Source: Chloroflexota bacterium
GTDB taxonomy: Bacteria > Chloroflexota > Anaerolineae > Aggregatilineales > Aggregatilineaceae
DNA: 41,873 nucleotides
Reading direction: 5' to 3'
NCBI GenBank assembly: GCA_012729765.1
Contig: JAAYCM010000082.1
Location: 1-41,873, forward strand
Below are positions 41,282 to 41,873 of the stretch, in pieces (the stretch's first letter is position 1; every line of letters starts with the position of its first letter). The notes below the pieces were generated by a model that saw only the letters and a list, made by a program, of their open reading frames with translations, searched no databases and was not told the DNA's origin. A program made the position numbers and the translations under genes.

Positions 41282-41346
41282 CCGCGCCCTGCGTCTGAAA
41301 TCGAATGTCGGATTGCGCACACTGACAGTTAAGGAGACTGATAGAT

Positions 41347-41873
41347 ATGCCTAAGCAGTTGGTTTTTAGCGAAGACTCGCGCCGCCGCCTGAAGGCCGGT
41401 GTGGATGCGCTGGCGAACGCCGTTTCGACCACGCTCGGCCCCAAGGGACGCAATGTGGCGATTGACAAGAAGTTCGGCGCGCCGACCATCACCCACGACG
41501 GCGTGACGGTTGCGAAGGAAATCGAGCTGGAAGACCCGTATGAGAATATGGGCGCGCAGCTGCTCAAGGAAGCCGCGACCAAGACCAACGATATCGCCGG
41601 CGACGGCACTACCACCGCGACCGTGCTGGCTCAGGCGATTGTCAACGAGGGCCTGAAGAACGTGGCCGCCGGGGCCAATCCGATGCTGCTCAAGCGCGGG
41701 ATCGAAGTCGCCGCCGAGAGGATCGCTGAGGCGATCGGCGAGATGGCAATTGAGATCAGCACGAAGGAAGAGATCGCGTCGGTGGCAGCGATCAGCGCGC
41801 AGGACCGCGAGATCGGGGAGCTGATCGCGGACGTGATGGACCGCGTGGGCAAGGACGGGGTGATCACGGTCGA
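41347..41873 (+). CDS. groEL: Chaperonin GroEL (3' truncated by the window)
   Basis: The first 175 residues of GroEL are present: [20 protein letters not shown], the ATP-binding [32 protein letters not shown] and the phosphate loop [15 protein letters not shown], with the equatorial and start of the intermediate domain. The reading frame is open to the last base. AAGGAGAC lies 15 bases before the ATG at 41347. It is the second gene of the CIRCE-controlled operon. Confidence 0.97.
   Translation, partial: MPKQLVFSEDSRRRLKAGVDALANAVSTTLGPKGRNVAIDKKFGAPTITHDGVTVAKEIELEDPYENMGAQLLKEAATKTNDIAGDGTTTATVLAQAIVNEGLKNVAAGANPMLLKRGIEVAAERIAEAIGEMAIEISTKEEIASVAAISAQDREIGELIADVMDRVGKDGVITV

Noticed and set aside
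1..41873. CRISPR arrays, phage genes, transposases, toxin-antitoxin pairs and biosynthetic clusters
   Set aside because: I looked for direct repeats, integrase and transposase motifs, small paired genes and typical defence domains on both strands and found none.

Overview
The window is about 42 kb of GC-rich chromosome from a bacterium that is most likely a member of the Chloroflexota (Anaerolineae-like). This is an inference from gene content: a fused transaldolase/glucose-6-phosphate isomerase, an M50B-like membrane peptidase, a membrane PIN/TRAM protein, a Pro/Thr-rich membrane-anchored SUMF1-domain protein, TPR proteins with one N-terminal membrane anchor, a CIRCE-controlled groESL operon, and no lipopolysaccharide genes. 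The content is mainly core chromosomal. No prophage, insertion sequence, transposase or CRISPR array is visible.

Layout. 1-2317: tsaE (cut by the window edge), tsaB, rimI and a family-4 uracil-DNA glycosylase, a t6A/ribosome-modification and repair operon. 2421-2987: a purine-type phosphoribosyltransferase with its own terminator. 3138-11770: a cell-surface glycan block with a WecA/TagO-type initiating transferase, an NAD-dependent sugar epimerase, two GT4 glycosyltransferases flanking an asparagine-synthetase-type amidotransferase, and a large GT-C-like membrane protein; the last four genes overlap by 1-4 bases. 11879-16042: an M42 aminopeptidase, then HAD phosphatase, membrane-tethered DsbA-like protein, M19 dipeptidase and a four-helix membrane protein. 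16043-17257: an AT-rich island holding one orphan 141-residue gene on the minus strand with its own promoter and terminator. 17258-20902: M50B-like peptidase, endonuclease-IV-like TIM barrel and SUMF1-domain protein. 21017-24451: rpiB and tal-pgi, two pentose-phosphate/glycolysis genes. 24527-27481 (minus): a transmembrane Ser/Thr kinase followed by a proline-tailed membrane protein. 27482-30086: greA, with a short promoter-terminator unit upstream, and lysS. 30208-32385: two successive degenerate histidine-kinase-like proteins, then tRNA-Leu(UAA). 32915-37815: PIN/TRAM protein, an MtaD-type amidohydrolase (minus), cysS and rlmB. 37816-38240: an intergenic region with two good promoters and a foldable RNA candidate. 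38241-40837: two paralogous membrane-anchored TPR proteins. 40853 to the end: CIRCE-regulated groES and groEL (cut by the window edge).

Promoters are readable in several places as sigma70-type boxes spaced 16-17 bases (groES, tRNA-Leu, the TPR gene, the unit upstream of greA), and intrinsic terminators are clear after the phosphoribosyltransferase, SUMF1, tal-pgi, greA, lysS and tRNA genes. The observations most worth a second look are the paired kinase-like proteins that have both lost the phospho-accepting histidine, the short transcript unit upstream of greA (an arrangement recalling E. coli GraL), the foldable RNA candidate at about 37.87-37.99 kb, and the AT-rich orphan cassette. I did not find a clear-cut large new system such as a defence island; the candidates are small units.
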